Origin: a virus
Virus record (IMG/VR): IMGVR_UViG_3300048131_000128
Coordinates: 1-29,758 of that record
Length of the DNA stretch: 29,758 nt
Reading direction: 5' to 3' (one strand)
Shown: piece by piece, positions 16,291 through 23,068 of the stretch
How the letters are laid out: each line of letters begins with the position of its first letter
How positions within the stretch are numbered: the stretch's first letter is position 1
Made by a program: the position numbers and the translations under genes
Notes under the pieces: model-generated
Databases searched by the model: none
What the model saw: only the letters and a program-made list of their open reading frames with translations
What the model was told of the DNA's origin: nothing

Positions 16291-18843
16291 TTAACTAAAT
16301 GATATATTTCCTGTTCCGCCAGTAAATACTGATACTTTATCCGATCCCTCTGTGAATGGTGAGCCGCTTGCTTCGGTAATACCAGAACCTACTGTTATAC
16401 TGTAAGCGCTTGGGTAGCGTAAAATTACTACTCCAGAACCACCATTTGCCGGGGTTCCCCCCTCTCCTCCAGCGCCGCCACCGCCGCCTGTATTAGGATC
16501 TCCAGCATCGCCATAATTAACTCCAGTTGGCCCGCTACCTCCAGCACCACCACCGCCAATGCCTCCAGCTCTCCTACCAACTGCGCTACTATCAGACCCG
16601 CCACCAGCTCCTCCAGCATAATAAACATCTGACCCAGAAATTTCTCCCACAGATGCAGTTCCAGCATTTGTAGAATTTAATATATTAACAGCTAATCCAT
16701 CGCCACCTACTCCTCCTGTAGCTGTTCTTAACTCACCATTGCCTCCTACAGAGCCAGCTCCACCGCCGCCTCCACCATCGCATCCAGAGGCTACTAATCC
16801 ATATCCTCCATCATAACCTTGTACTACTGGCGAAGTTACAGCTAATCCTCTTAAAGATGAATTATTTCCAGCATCTGCTCCAGAACCACCGCCAGAACCT
16901 CCAGTGCCACCAACTTTTGCTGGCGTAATATTATAAGCGCCACCAAATCCACCACCAGTAGAAGTAATTGTTGAAAAAACTGAATTATTTCCTTGAGTTC
17001 CTGTTGATCCGCCAGTACCTACCGTTACAGTGTAATTTGTTGCGGTAAATAAACTTAAAGAACTTTCAGCGCTACCGCCTCCTCCTGTAGTTGTTCCGTA
17101 GGAAGTTCTCAAACCTCCAGCTCCTCCTCCTCCGCCTCTTGCTGGAGAAGTAACGCCACCTCCGCCGCCGCCACCAGCGACCACTAAATAATCAGCGCTA
17201 AAATTTAATATAGGATTAGCTAAAGCTGTGGCAGTTTCATTAGCGGCATTATAAGCTATCCAACCTTGAGTAGCATCTACATAAACCATAGATACTCCGC
17301 CTCTTTCGTAATCTATTGATACATCACCAGATGAGCCATTAATATTATCAGAGGATGTTATAGTTATGTTATTTGTATCCGCAGTACCAGCGTAATCTAC
17401 TATAGTTAATTCATCACCAGCACTAGGTGAACTTGGAAGTGTTACAGTTATTGCAGCACTTGTAGTATTTACAAGGTATCCATTACCTGCTACAGCTGTA
17501 AAGTCTGCTGTTTTTATAGTAGACTGCCAGTCTGTTCCACCGCTTACTGTTACGTCACCTGTTTGACCATTGACGGAAGTTACTAAATTTTCATTACCAA
17601 TTGTTATAGTGCTAAATGCCATTACTTCAACAGTATACCCATTTTGAGGAGCTGTTGAAAATGTAATAGTATTACCACTTATGCTATACATACTTTTCTC
17701 TTGGTATATACCCTGTATAAATACGAATGTTTTATTTTCATTATCAACGCTTTGAGATAAGGTAAACGCTGTTGTTGACCCATTTCCCGTAAAGCTATTT
17801 TGATTTAATGAAGAAGCATCAACTGCTTTTATATGAACAACCTCTACGGCAGCACTGTTTGGTGGTGCGGTGGAGAACGTTAATGTGCTACCGGAAGTTG
17901 TATAATTATCTTTACTTTGATAAACACCATCAATGTATACTTGCGTAGCATTTTCATTCGTAATACTCATAGAAAGCACGAATGCTGTTGTTGACCCATT
18001 ACCTGTAAAACCGTCTCTAGCTATCACACCATCAACTGCTACCATGTGTATCAATTCAACAGATGTCGTATTGGGAGGTGCTGTAGAAAAGGTTACAGTA
18101 CTTCCGCTTGTAGTATAGTTATCTTTTGATTGGTAAACACCATCTATATATACTTGAACATTGTTTTCATTTACAATTGCAGTCGAGGTATTAAATGTTG
18201 TATCCGAACCGTCTCCTGTATATACATTTTTTTCTACAGTCACAGTTCCGCCACCTCCACCCGAAGAAGCTATTTCAATTTCTTGGGCACTACTCCTAGT
18301 AAGTGTAATATTATTACCAGCTGTAAGTTGTACCGTTGAATCTGTACCAGAACCAGCATCTAATAATATATCTACATTGTCACCATCTTGCGTAGCGCTT
18401 AATGTATATGTATCTCCCTGTGATCCTGTACCAAATTTAATATAACTACCCATAAGAGAATGAGCGCTGCATTGGTAGAATAGTATTGGGGGAGTTGATA
18501 CCGTAGGTATTATTTGTGTATATGCTCCAGAAGTTCCTGGAGTTCCATTAGTTGTTACACCTGTTGTATATGCAGTAGTTTTTGCAGCATCTTCATAAAG
18601 TCTTAATGGATGCCCATTATTTGAAGAATCTGATTGATCAAATTTATATGTGTTTCCAGGTGTTAATTCAATATAAGCACCCTCAACGTTATCTATAATA
18701 TATCCACTAGAACTTCCGTTACCATATTCTGGATGTGCAGCTGTTTTAGTTACAACTTTAACCGTTAATGTTTGAGCGGAATCGCTGTGTGCTATTGCAC
18801 GATGTGCTGAAAGCCCTAATGGCGATTGAAATTTAATGCTCAT
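16291..18843 (-). CDS. Tail fibre with cupredoxin-like N-terminus and glycine-rich tip (850 aa)
   Basis: This is a modular fibre. Residues 22-137 resemble a plastocyanin-like cupredoxin domain: a HPLRLY strand with H78 and the loop FYQCSAHSLMG with C125, H128 and M131, the four type-1 copper ligands. Residues 207-271, 276-343 and 348-409 are three beta repeats of the form NVQVYIDGVYQSKDNYT ... TFSTAPPN. Residues 424-434 (VNGQTGDVTVS) are a short motif common in fibres. Residues 555-805 are strongly glycine-rich (GGGGGGG, GGSGGGSGA), like adhesin tips of the polyglycine-helix type; the end GGSGVVILRYPSAY is typical of that class. Copper binding and host recognition by the tip are inferred. It lies between the 395-residue fibre and the 123-residue gene with gaps of 5 and 2 bases. 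Confidence 0.8.
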   Translation of the reverse strand: MSIKFQSPLGLSAHRAIAHSDSAQTLTVKVVTKTAAHPEYGNGSSSGYIIDNVEGAYIELTPGNTYKFDQSDSSNNGHPLRLYEDAAKTTAYTTGVTTNGTPGTSGAYTQIIPTVSTPPILFYQCSAHSLMGSYIKFGTGSQGDTYTLSATQDGDNVDILLDAGSGTDSTVQLTAGNNITLTRSSAQEIEIASSGGGGGTVTVEKNVYTGDGSDTTFNTSTAIVNENNVQVYIDGVYQSKDNYTTSGSTVTFSTAPPNTTSVELIHMVAVDGVIARDGFTGNGSTTAFVLSMSITNENATQVYIDGVYQSKDNYTTSGSTLTFSTAPPNSAAVEVVHIKAVDASSLNQNSFTGNGSTTAFTLSQSVDNENKTFVFIQGIYQEKSMYSISGNTITFSTAPQNGYTVEVMAFSTITIGNENLVTSVNGQTGDVTVSGGTDWQSTIKTADFTAVAGNGYLVNTTSAAITVTLPSSPSAGDELTIVDYAGTADTNNITITSSDNINGSSGDVSIDYERGGVSMVYVDATQGWIAYNAANETATALANPILNFSADYLVVAGGGGGGGVTSPARGGGGGAGGLRTSYGTTTGGGGSAESSLSLFTATNYTVTVGTGGSTGTQGNNSVFSTITSTGGGFGGAYNITPAKVGGTGGSGGGSGADAGNNSSLRGLAVTSPVVQGYDGGYGLVASGCDGGGGGGAGSVGGNGELRTATGGVGGDGLAVNILNSTNAGTASVGEISGSDVYYAGGAGGGSDSSAVGRRAGGIGGGGAGGSGPTGVNYGDAGDPNTGGGGGAGGEGGTPANGGSGVVILRYPSAYSITVGSGITEASGSPFTEGSDKVSVFTGGTGNISFS
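17617..18225 (-). repeat. Three fibre beta repeats of about 65 residues
   Basis: Repeats lie at 18031-18225, 17815-18018 and 17617-17802 within the 850-residue fibre. Repeats 1 and 2 are nearly identical as protein over the YIDGVYQSKDNYTTSGST core but differ at most synonymous sites. Repeat 3 is more diverged (FIQGIYQEKSMYSISGNT). Confidence 0.85.
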
Positions 18844-18848
18844 ATTTA

Positions 18849-20036
18849 TTAATCTATTTTAGTAACCAATACTCTAATATCTCCTGAAGCAGGTGCAGCC
18901 GCAAAAGAAATTGTTGCTGTATCCACTGTTGTTCTTACTACATCCGCAAATACAGTATCATAAGAACTATTATCATATAGTTGTATTATAACATCTCTTG
19001 AGTTTAAATTGTGTGTTACTGTTATTGATGTAGCTGATCCATCACCTATTGATGTAGAAAAGCTTCTTGCTGCTAAACCAGCAGGTGTTACTACTTTTGC
19101 TGTATCTGTGCCGGCTAATGCTTCAGCATCTGTTGCTAATTGAACAACACCTTTGTTTGTTGTAGATGAATCTTCTGCATCTATTGTTATACTACCAGCT
19201 GCATTTGTAATATCAATACCCTCGCCAGCTGTTATTGTAGCAAGCTGCATATCGTTATTAGAGCCATTACCTATAAGTATTTGACCATTGGTTGGAGCAG
19301 CACCGTCAACACTAGTAATGGAACCTGATAAACTAATATTATTTATATCTAAATTACCTTTAGTACCAGAAAATACTTCAGATGAATTAGTGGCTGATGT
19401 TAAAAATGTAAAATCACCAGTTGAATCATCAAAACCAAAAAATCCTAATTTAGCAGTTGAACCGTCGTGGTATCTAAATTCAATACCTCTATCTTTGTTA
19501 TCATCTGAAGATGGGGCTGTATCACCTCCTAAAGTAAATACAGGATCATCTATAGTTACTGTATTTGAATTTACAGTTGTGGTTGTTCCATTTACTGTTA
19601 AATCTCCTGTAACTTCTAAATCTCCAGACGTAGTTACTGTTACATCAGTTGCATCACCTATTGTAACATTTTCTGTAATTGCATTAAGAGAAGCAATTGT
19701 TGTTGCTGAATCAGTAACAAAATCATATATTTGATCTCCTGTAGCTAATCCTGTACCTCCATTTGTTATAGCTGCCGTTACAGTTGCAATACTAGGATTA
19801 GGACCGTTTGAATCTGTTATTTGTAATGTTGTTGAGGTAGATGTAACTACACTTTTAATATCTCCTGATGCATCAACAAAAGAAGTGCCATCATAAAAAT
19901 ATAATTTATTATCTGTAGAATTATAATAAATCTGACCTTCTTGAGGATTTGAAGGCGCAGTGGCTAATACATGGATCTTTGCGTTTTGTAATTCATTTTT
20001 GTTAAGATCTATGCTAGATAGATAATTTACTGCCAT
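18849..20036 (-). CDS. Tail fibre protein (395 aa)
   Basis: The opening LNKNELQNAKIHVLATAP followed by PQEGQIYYNSTDNKLYFYDG is a very common start of phage fibre proteins, a small beta module thought to anchor the fibre. The middle (about 95-250) is a run of Thr/Val/Asp-rich strands (EVTGDLTVNGTTTTVNSNTV) of the kind that form trimeric shafts, and includes GGDTAPSSDDNKDRGIEFRY. The end (about 330-395) is SFSTSIGDGSATSITVTHNL, then a strand-rich region ending RVLVTKID, resembling the C-terminal part of the next gene's 112-residue product. No catalytic domain is present. It precedes the 850-residue fibre by 5 bases. Which fibre part it forms is unknown. Confidence 0.75.
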   Translation of the reverse strand: MAVNYLSSIDLNKNELQNAKIHVLATAPSNPQEGQIYYNSTDNKLYFYDGTSFVDASGDIKSVVTSTSTTLQITDSNGPNPSIATVTAAITNGGTGLATGDQIYDFVTDSATTIASLNAITENVTIGDATDVTVTTSGDLEVTGDLTVNGTTTTVNSNTVTIDDPVFTLGGDTAPSSDDNKDRGIEFRYHDGSTAKLGFFGFDDSTGDFTFLTSATNSSEVFSGTKGNLDINNISLSGSITSVDGAAPTNGQILIGNGSNNDMQLATITAGEGIDITNAAGSITIDAEDSSTTNKGVVQLATDAEALAGTDTAKVVTPAGLAARSFSTSIGDGSATSITVTHNLNSRDVIIQLYDNSSYDTVFADVVRTTVDTATISFAAAPASGDIRVLVTKID

Positions 20037-20042
20037 TTTTTA

Positions 20043-20381
20043 TTAGTTTAAATATGCTTTGCCAGAAAAAGCAGAAGCAAATGTTAATGTTATTGAGCTA
20101 TTACTATTGTATATTATTTCTCCAATTACAACATTTTCTGAACTATCTACTACTGTTACAGATGGAAACTTTTCCATTGTATGCGTAATATTCCATGTCG
20201 TTGCTGCTGAAGATTGATTAAAAATAGTTGTAGACGCATTAAAGGTAGCTTTGCTTTGTATATATCCTAATAATGAATTTAAAGAATAATTTTTAGTACT
20301 ACTACCATTTGCGTCAGTTCCTATTAATTGATCATTATCAGTTAATACTGTGTCTTTTGTATAAGATGATATTCTAGCCAT
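20043..20381 (-). CDS. Short fibre/virion protein with shared attachment motif (112 aa)
   Basis: The protein opens MARISSYTKDTVLTDNDQLI with a following GTDANG and a Y.L..L..Y pattern. The 596-residue fibre at 25882-27672 starts the same way (MPRINTYPGDPSFTDDDKLL), so this is probably a common module that fixes different proteins to one virion site. The second half (TWNITHTMEKFPSVTVVDSS, then TLTFASAFSGKAYLN) looks like a small beta domain like the end of the 395-residue fibre. So it may be a minimal fibre. It abuts the holin gene without a gap and lies 6 bases before the 395-residue gene. The motif's function is inferred from its recurrence. Confidence 0.6.
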   Translation of the reverse strand: MARISSYTKDTVLTDNDQLIGTDANGSSTKNYSLNSLLGYIQSKATFNASTTIFNQSSAATTWNITHTMEKFPSVTVVDSSENVVIGEIIYNSNSSITLTFASAFSGKAYLN

Positions 20382-20798
20382 TTATCTGTGCATTTTATTT
20401 CCAAAGACTTTTTCGACTCCACGAGATCCGAAATAGCCTCCGATTACTATAGTTAATAATGAAGTTATATTATCTAATGAATACCCTAGATACCAACCTA
20501 TAACATAGGATATAACTAAAAACACTAAAACCAATGGACGAACATTAGAAGCCAGCCAAGAACCAGATCTTGCATCAGCAACCCAACGTTTTGTTACGCC
20601 GTCTATCTCAGCTCTTTCCATTTTTAATTTTTCAAGAGCAATTTCTTTATCAGAATCTGACATATCAGATCCTCCAATTATAGCCTGTATAACAGAGCCT
20701 ACAGGTGTATCACCCGCTATAGCTCCTACAACATTTGGAATTTTGTTAAGTAAAAATTGTCCGACAGCTGTGTCTTTAAATTTTTTCTTATCAGCCAT
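20382..20798 (-). CDS. Holin, GTA-type three-TM-like (138 aa)
   Basis: Predicted holin, which permeabilises the inner membrane at the end of infection so the endolysin can act. Residues 12-44 are moderately hydrophobic with Gly and Ala (GQFLLNKIPNVVGAIAGD). Residues 48-82 are a charged helical linker. A pair of clear membrane segments follows at about 86-106 (VRPLVLVFLVISYVIGWYLG) and 110-126 (NITSLLTIVIGGYFGSRG), and the end is basic (KVFGNKMHR). The RP....F...Y...G and GGYFGSRG..K patterns are those of the holin family found in gene-transfer agents and many marine phages. It overlaps the one-TM gene by one base and sits in the lysis group. Confidence 0.75.
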   Translation of the reverse strand: MADKKKFKDTAVGQFLLNKIPNVVGAIAGDTPVGSVIQAIIGGSDMSDSDKEIALEKLKMERAEIDGVTKRWVADARSGSWLASNVRPLVLVFLVISYVIGWYLGYSLDNITSLLTIVIGGYFGSRGVEKVFGNKMHR

Positions 20799-21079
20799 TA
20801 TTTTTTAGGTTTTCTACCTACTCTTGTTTTTCCTGTTGCTGCAGATGGTATATCTCCAATTTGGTTACCAACTTCTTTTACAGCAGCACCTATGTCTTTC
20901 ATTTCCTGCACAACTCTTTGCGCTCTTTCTTTTATTTTAGCCGCAGCCTCTTCTGCTGAATCAGCAATCATATCACGGTCTGCATCTTTAATTTTACCTG
21001 TATATAGATAAATTAAATAAAAGTTTAATAAAATTGATAAAATAGTTATAATAACTAGAGTAATTGTGATTATATTCAT
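20798..21079 (-). CDS. One-TM protein of the lysis group, spanin- or holin-accessory-like (93 aa)
   Basis: An N-terminal membrane segment (about 3-26, ITLVIITILSILLNFYLIYL) is followed by a long charged helix (30-75, KIKDADRDMIADSAEEAAAK then ERAQRVVQEMKDIGAAVKEV) and a basic tail ending RVGRKPKK. The plan of a short cytoplasmic start, one TM and a periplasmic helix fits an inner-membrane spanin subunit, but an outer-membrane lipoprotein partner is not visible nearby, so a holin-accessory or antiholin role is equally possible. It precedes the holin gene with a 1-base overlap, which supports a lysis role. Confidence 0.55.
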   Translation of the reverse strand: MNIITITLVIITILSILLNFYLIYLYTGKIKDADRDMIADSAEEAAAKIKERAQRVVQEMKDIGAAVKEVGNQIGDIPSAATGKTRVGRKPKK

Positions 21080-21094
21080 AATATAAAATTTAAA

Positions 21095-21427
21095 TTAACA
21101 ATTCCATCTTCTACGAGCAGCCTTACCTCTTTCACCAGTCCAGCCTTTTGATCTCGCACAAAATGATTTTCTTCTTTTGGCAGCTTTGCTACCGGGTTTT
21201 AATTTGCTAGGCGGTGTTGTAACCGCTGTTTTCAATTTACTTCCAGGGTTATCTCTTCTGTATTTTGCAGTACCCTTTGCTGTCATACCACCACCAGCAG
21301 CCGCTCCTGTTCCTGTTGGATTAGCTTTATTATAATAACCTAAGCTTTTCTTTTTAGAAGGTGCAGGTGGTTTTGATTTTTTCATTAAAGGTGCTTTTTG
21401 CACCCTTGAAGTAATTGGATCATTCAT
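21095..21427 (-). CDS. Small basic protein with conserved Cys at the C-terminus (110 aa)
   Basis: A very basic protein. Residues 12-35 are Lys/Pro-rich and disordered (LMKKSKPPAPSKKKSLGYYN). Residues 40-60 are GAAAGGGMTAKGTAKYRRDN. Residues 75-110 hold KLKPGSKAAKRRKSFCARSK and end ARRRWNC. I recognise the GMTAKG....N..G..L and RRKSFCAR motifs from a small-protein family widespread in environmental phages (recalled as DUF6321; not checked). Charge suggests nucleic-acid binding or packing in the head, and the two Cys could bind metal, but no function is established. It overlaps the endolysin gene by 8 bases. Confidence 0.6.
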   Translation of the reverse strand: MNDPITSRVQKAPLMKKSKPPAPSKKKSLGYYNKANPTGTGAAAGGGMTAKGTAKYRRDNPGSKLKTAVTTPPSKLKPGSKAAKRRKSFCARSKGWTGERGKAARRRWNC

Positions 21428-21884
21428 TTGTAATGTTTATATATTTTGTTCTACCATTTTCTTTAATAGCCTTAAGAACTCTCATTCTATTTTTACCTAA
21501 GCTATAACTAGCATGAACCCAAGCTGGGTTTTCATCATCACCAAACTCCCATATTAACTGATCAAATTCTAATTTATCTTTAATGTAATTAAAAAAGTCA
21601 GCATTAGAAGCTTTGCTATACACATCATCAATATCAATCGCTTCACCTTTACAATGTTGCGAACTAGTAGATCCTCCAATAGCTTTATTAAGCTCAGGTG
21701 ATCTATAAAATGATGATATATATATAGGTTCGTTAAATTTGTTTCTTAAGGGTTCAAAAATATGCTGTGCAGTTATTTGCATAGTTACAAGAGTATCGTT
21801 ATCTGGCATATTATCAATACCTAAACGCTTTGCCGTATTAGAACGCAAAGCCTCTTTCATACTTATGTGTTCACTTATTTTCAT
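21420..21884 (-). CDS. M15-family D-Ala-D-Ala peptidase, endolysin (154 aa)
   Basis: Predicted zinc peptidase that cuts peptidoglycan cross-links for cell lysis. The M15 pattern SxHxxGxAxD is present as SQHCKGEAID, giving zinc ligands H77 and D84. The last ligand is H124 in AWVHASYS. SSFYRSPELNKAIGG at 57-71 is the usual preceding region. The protein opens with MKISEHISMKEALRSNTAKR, the start of this M15 subgroup. There is no signal peptide, so export through a holin is needed, and a holin gene lies 622 bases further on. Length matches one-domain phage M15 endolysins. A structural role in cell entry is less likely given the lysis neighbours. Confidence 0.85.
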   Translation of the reverse strand: MKISEHISMKEALRSNTAKRLGIDNMPDNDTLVTMQITAQHIFEPLRNKFNEPIYISSFYRSPELNKAIGGSTSSQHCKGEAIDIDDVYSKASNADFFNYIKDKLEFDQLIWEFGDDENPAWVHASYSLGKNRMRVLKAIKENGRTKYINITNE

Positions 21885-21907
21885 TACATTAAATTAAATT
21901 ATTGTTT

Positions 21908-22042
21908 TTAGTTGCCTCTTTGAATTTTTTTATTTCCACGCATTGCACATCCACAGCTTCCAATTGGTTTCATACAGCTTGGGCAGTGAGGCGCTGGTGC
22001 TTTTTTTTGAGCATGTACTCTTTTGGTAATAGGTAAATCCAT
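21908..22042 (-). CDS. 44-residue Cys-cluster (zinc ribbon-like) protein
   Basis: Found by reading the gap between the endolysin and the HExxH gene. The ATG at 22040-22042 opens MDLPITKRVHAQKK and the frame ends in TAA at 21908-21910. Cys20 and Cys23 (CPSC) and Cys30 and Cys32 (CGC) form a CxxC...CxC cluster, with His19 next to it, so a small zinc-binding knuckle is likely. The start lies 5 bases after the stop of the upstream gene with an A-rich leader (TAAACAAAATG). Flanking residues are basic. Function unknown; a nucleic-acid-binding or protein-binding zinc knuckle is the simplest guess. Confidence 0.6.
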   Translation of the reverse strand: MDLPITKRVHAQKKAPAPHCPSCMKPIGSCGCAMRGNKKIQRGN

Positions 22043-22047
22043 TTTGT

Positions 22048-22371
22048 TTATTTTTTTGATTGTCTTCTATATGCTTCTGCTTCCCATTCTAATTTAGGAA
22101 AACCTTCTTTCATTCCTTTTCTAGGATACTTATTGCCTTTCCAATACACATAATCATCATCATAACTTAAATCTTTACGAAGTATTTGCTCTCTATGAAC
22201 TCTTTCGTGAGATTCAGCAACTTTTTGTTGTACCGGTGAAAGATTTTTATTAATAATAATAGTACCGTCATCTAATGTAACTCCGTGCACTCCTGGTCCT
22301 AAATTCTCTTTCAGTGAAGGTTTGCTTTCGTGTATTAGCGACATTATATCGCTTTTCATTTTATAACCCAT
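22048..22371 (-). CDS. Small HExxH metallopeptidase-like protein (107 aa)
   Basis: A 107-residue protein with HERVH at 55-59, a zinc-peptidase HExxH motif set in a likely helix (LSPVQQKVAESHERVHREQI, 44-63). A second acidic segment, LEWEAEAYRRQ at 94-104, could supply the third ligand, as in gluzincin peptidases where E sits in a helix downstream. The rest is DDGTIIINKNLS (a strand and turn). The size is close to the minimal HExxH domain seen in DUF4157-like proteins. Activity, substrate and role are unknown; the place in the lysis group could mean peptidoglycan or protein processing. It overlaps the 146-residue gene by one base. Confidence 0.6.
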   Translation of the reverse strand: MGYKMKSDIMSLIHESKPSLKENLGPGVHGVTLDDGTIIINKNLSPVQQKVAESHERVHREQILRKDLSYDDDYVYWKGNKYPRKGMKEGFPKLEWEAEAYRRQSKK

Positions 22372-22811
22372 TATCGTTCTTTATCTTTGTGCATATTATC
22401 TATAGCAGCATTAAATACTTTATCACTATAAGTTTTGTTTTTATTAAACACACTTCTTTGTGTTACAGGTAAATCTTCTTGTCCTAAAAGAATTCTATAA
22501 ATTCTTGAAATAAGATGTTTACACTGTGTTGAAACTTTATATATATTGTATTTAATTGTAGTATGATTTCTTTTTGTATATATATCTATCCATCCATTTT
22601 TACGTAATCGCTCCCAGCGATGTTTGTCCCATGAATGTATATATGTACCCTTAATGTAATCATTACGTGTAAAACGGCCAAGGCAATCAAAATGTATTAA
22701 TAATTCAAGATCAGCGTCGGTTAGCTTATATGTTTTACAAGCCCATTTTCTAACTAATCTATAATATTTAAAAAGACCAATGCGTCTAATATCATCAGAC
22801 TCTAATCTCAT
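22371..22811 (-). CDS. Winged-helix-like protein (146 aa)
   Basis: A basic protein with a pattern suggestive of a winged helix: LTDADLELLIHFDCLGRFTR at 36-55, then WERLRKNGWIDIYTKRNHTT at 66-85 (a helix followed by a hairpin 'wing'), then a YNIYKVSTQCKHLISRIYRI helix at 88-107. The last part (EDLPVTQRSVFNKNKTYSDK, then VFNAAIDNMHKDKER) is helical and basic. This arrangement is similar to MarR-like folds and is one I have seen in marine phage proteins. A DNA-binding role in late transcription is plausible but inferred. It is coupled to groES by a 4-base overlap. Confidence 0.55.
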   Translation of the reverse strand: MRLESDDIRRIGLFKYYRLVRKWACKTYKLTDADLELLIHFDCLGRFTRNDYIKGTYIHSWDKHRWERLRKNGWIDIYTKRNHTTIKYNIYKVSTQCKHLISRIYRILLGQEDLPVTQRSVFNKNKTYSDKVFNAAIDNMHKDKER

Positions 22812-23068
22812 AATATAACTACAACGTCCTGTTCTTTTATAACCTGTAAGTATTCACCATTAAAATCTATGCCGTACCCAGCATGCCGGTCATAATAAAT
22901 GTTATCGCCTGAGGTAATTCCTTCAACGTAATTACCAACAGAACGCACTTCAGCTTTTCTATATCGTATATCATCCTGATGTTTTTCTGTAAGAATTAAA
23001 CCTGATTCATTTGGTTTAACTTCTTCCTTAATTGATTTAATTATAATAAATTTATTTACAGCTTGCAT
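22808..23068 (-). CDS. groES: Phage co-chaperonin GroES (86 aa)
   Basis: This is the lid of the chaperonin chamber. The barrel signature is present: FIIIKSIK at the start, a mobile loop at about 19-33 with the LIL tripeptide (24-26) that normally docks to the GroEL apical domain, VRSVGN at 41-46, SGDNIYY at 53-59 and YLQVIKEQDVVVIL at the end. At 86 residues it is shorter than the 97-residue E. coli protein, mainly because the roof hairpin (after VGN) is cut down to a few residues. Its ATG overlaps the groEL stop by one base, so the two are likely translated together, and in the order groEL then groES. Confidence 0.85.
   Translation of the reverse strand: MQAVNKFIIIKSIKEEVKPNESGLILTEKHQDDIRYRKAEVRSVGNYVEGITSGDNIYYDRHAGYGIDFNGEYLQVIKEQDVVVIL

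Noticed and set aside
19288-19734. Plus-strand 148-residue frame opposite the 395-residue fibre
   Set aside because: An antisense shadow of a Thr/Val-rich coding region; no other plus-strand gene is supported in the window.
20798-21427. A complete two-gene spanin system
   Set aside because: The one-TM protein could be an inner-membrane spanin, but the neighbouring 110-residue protein has no lipobox or signal peptide and is strongly basic.
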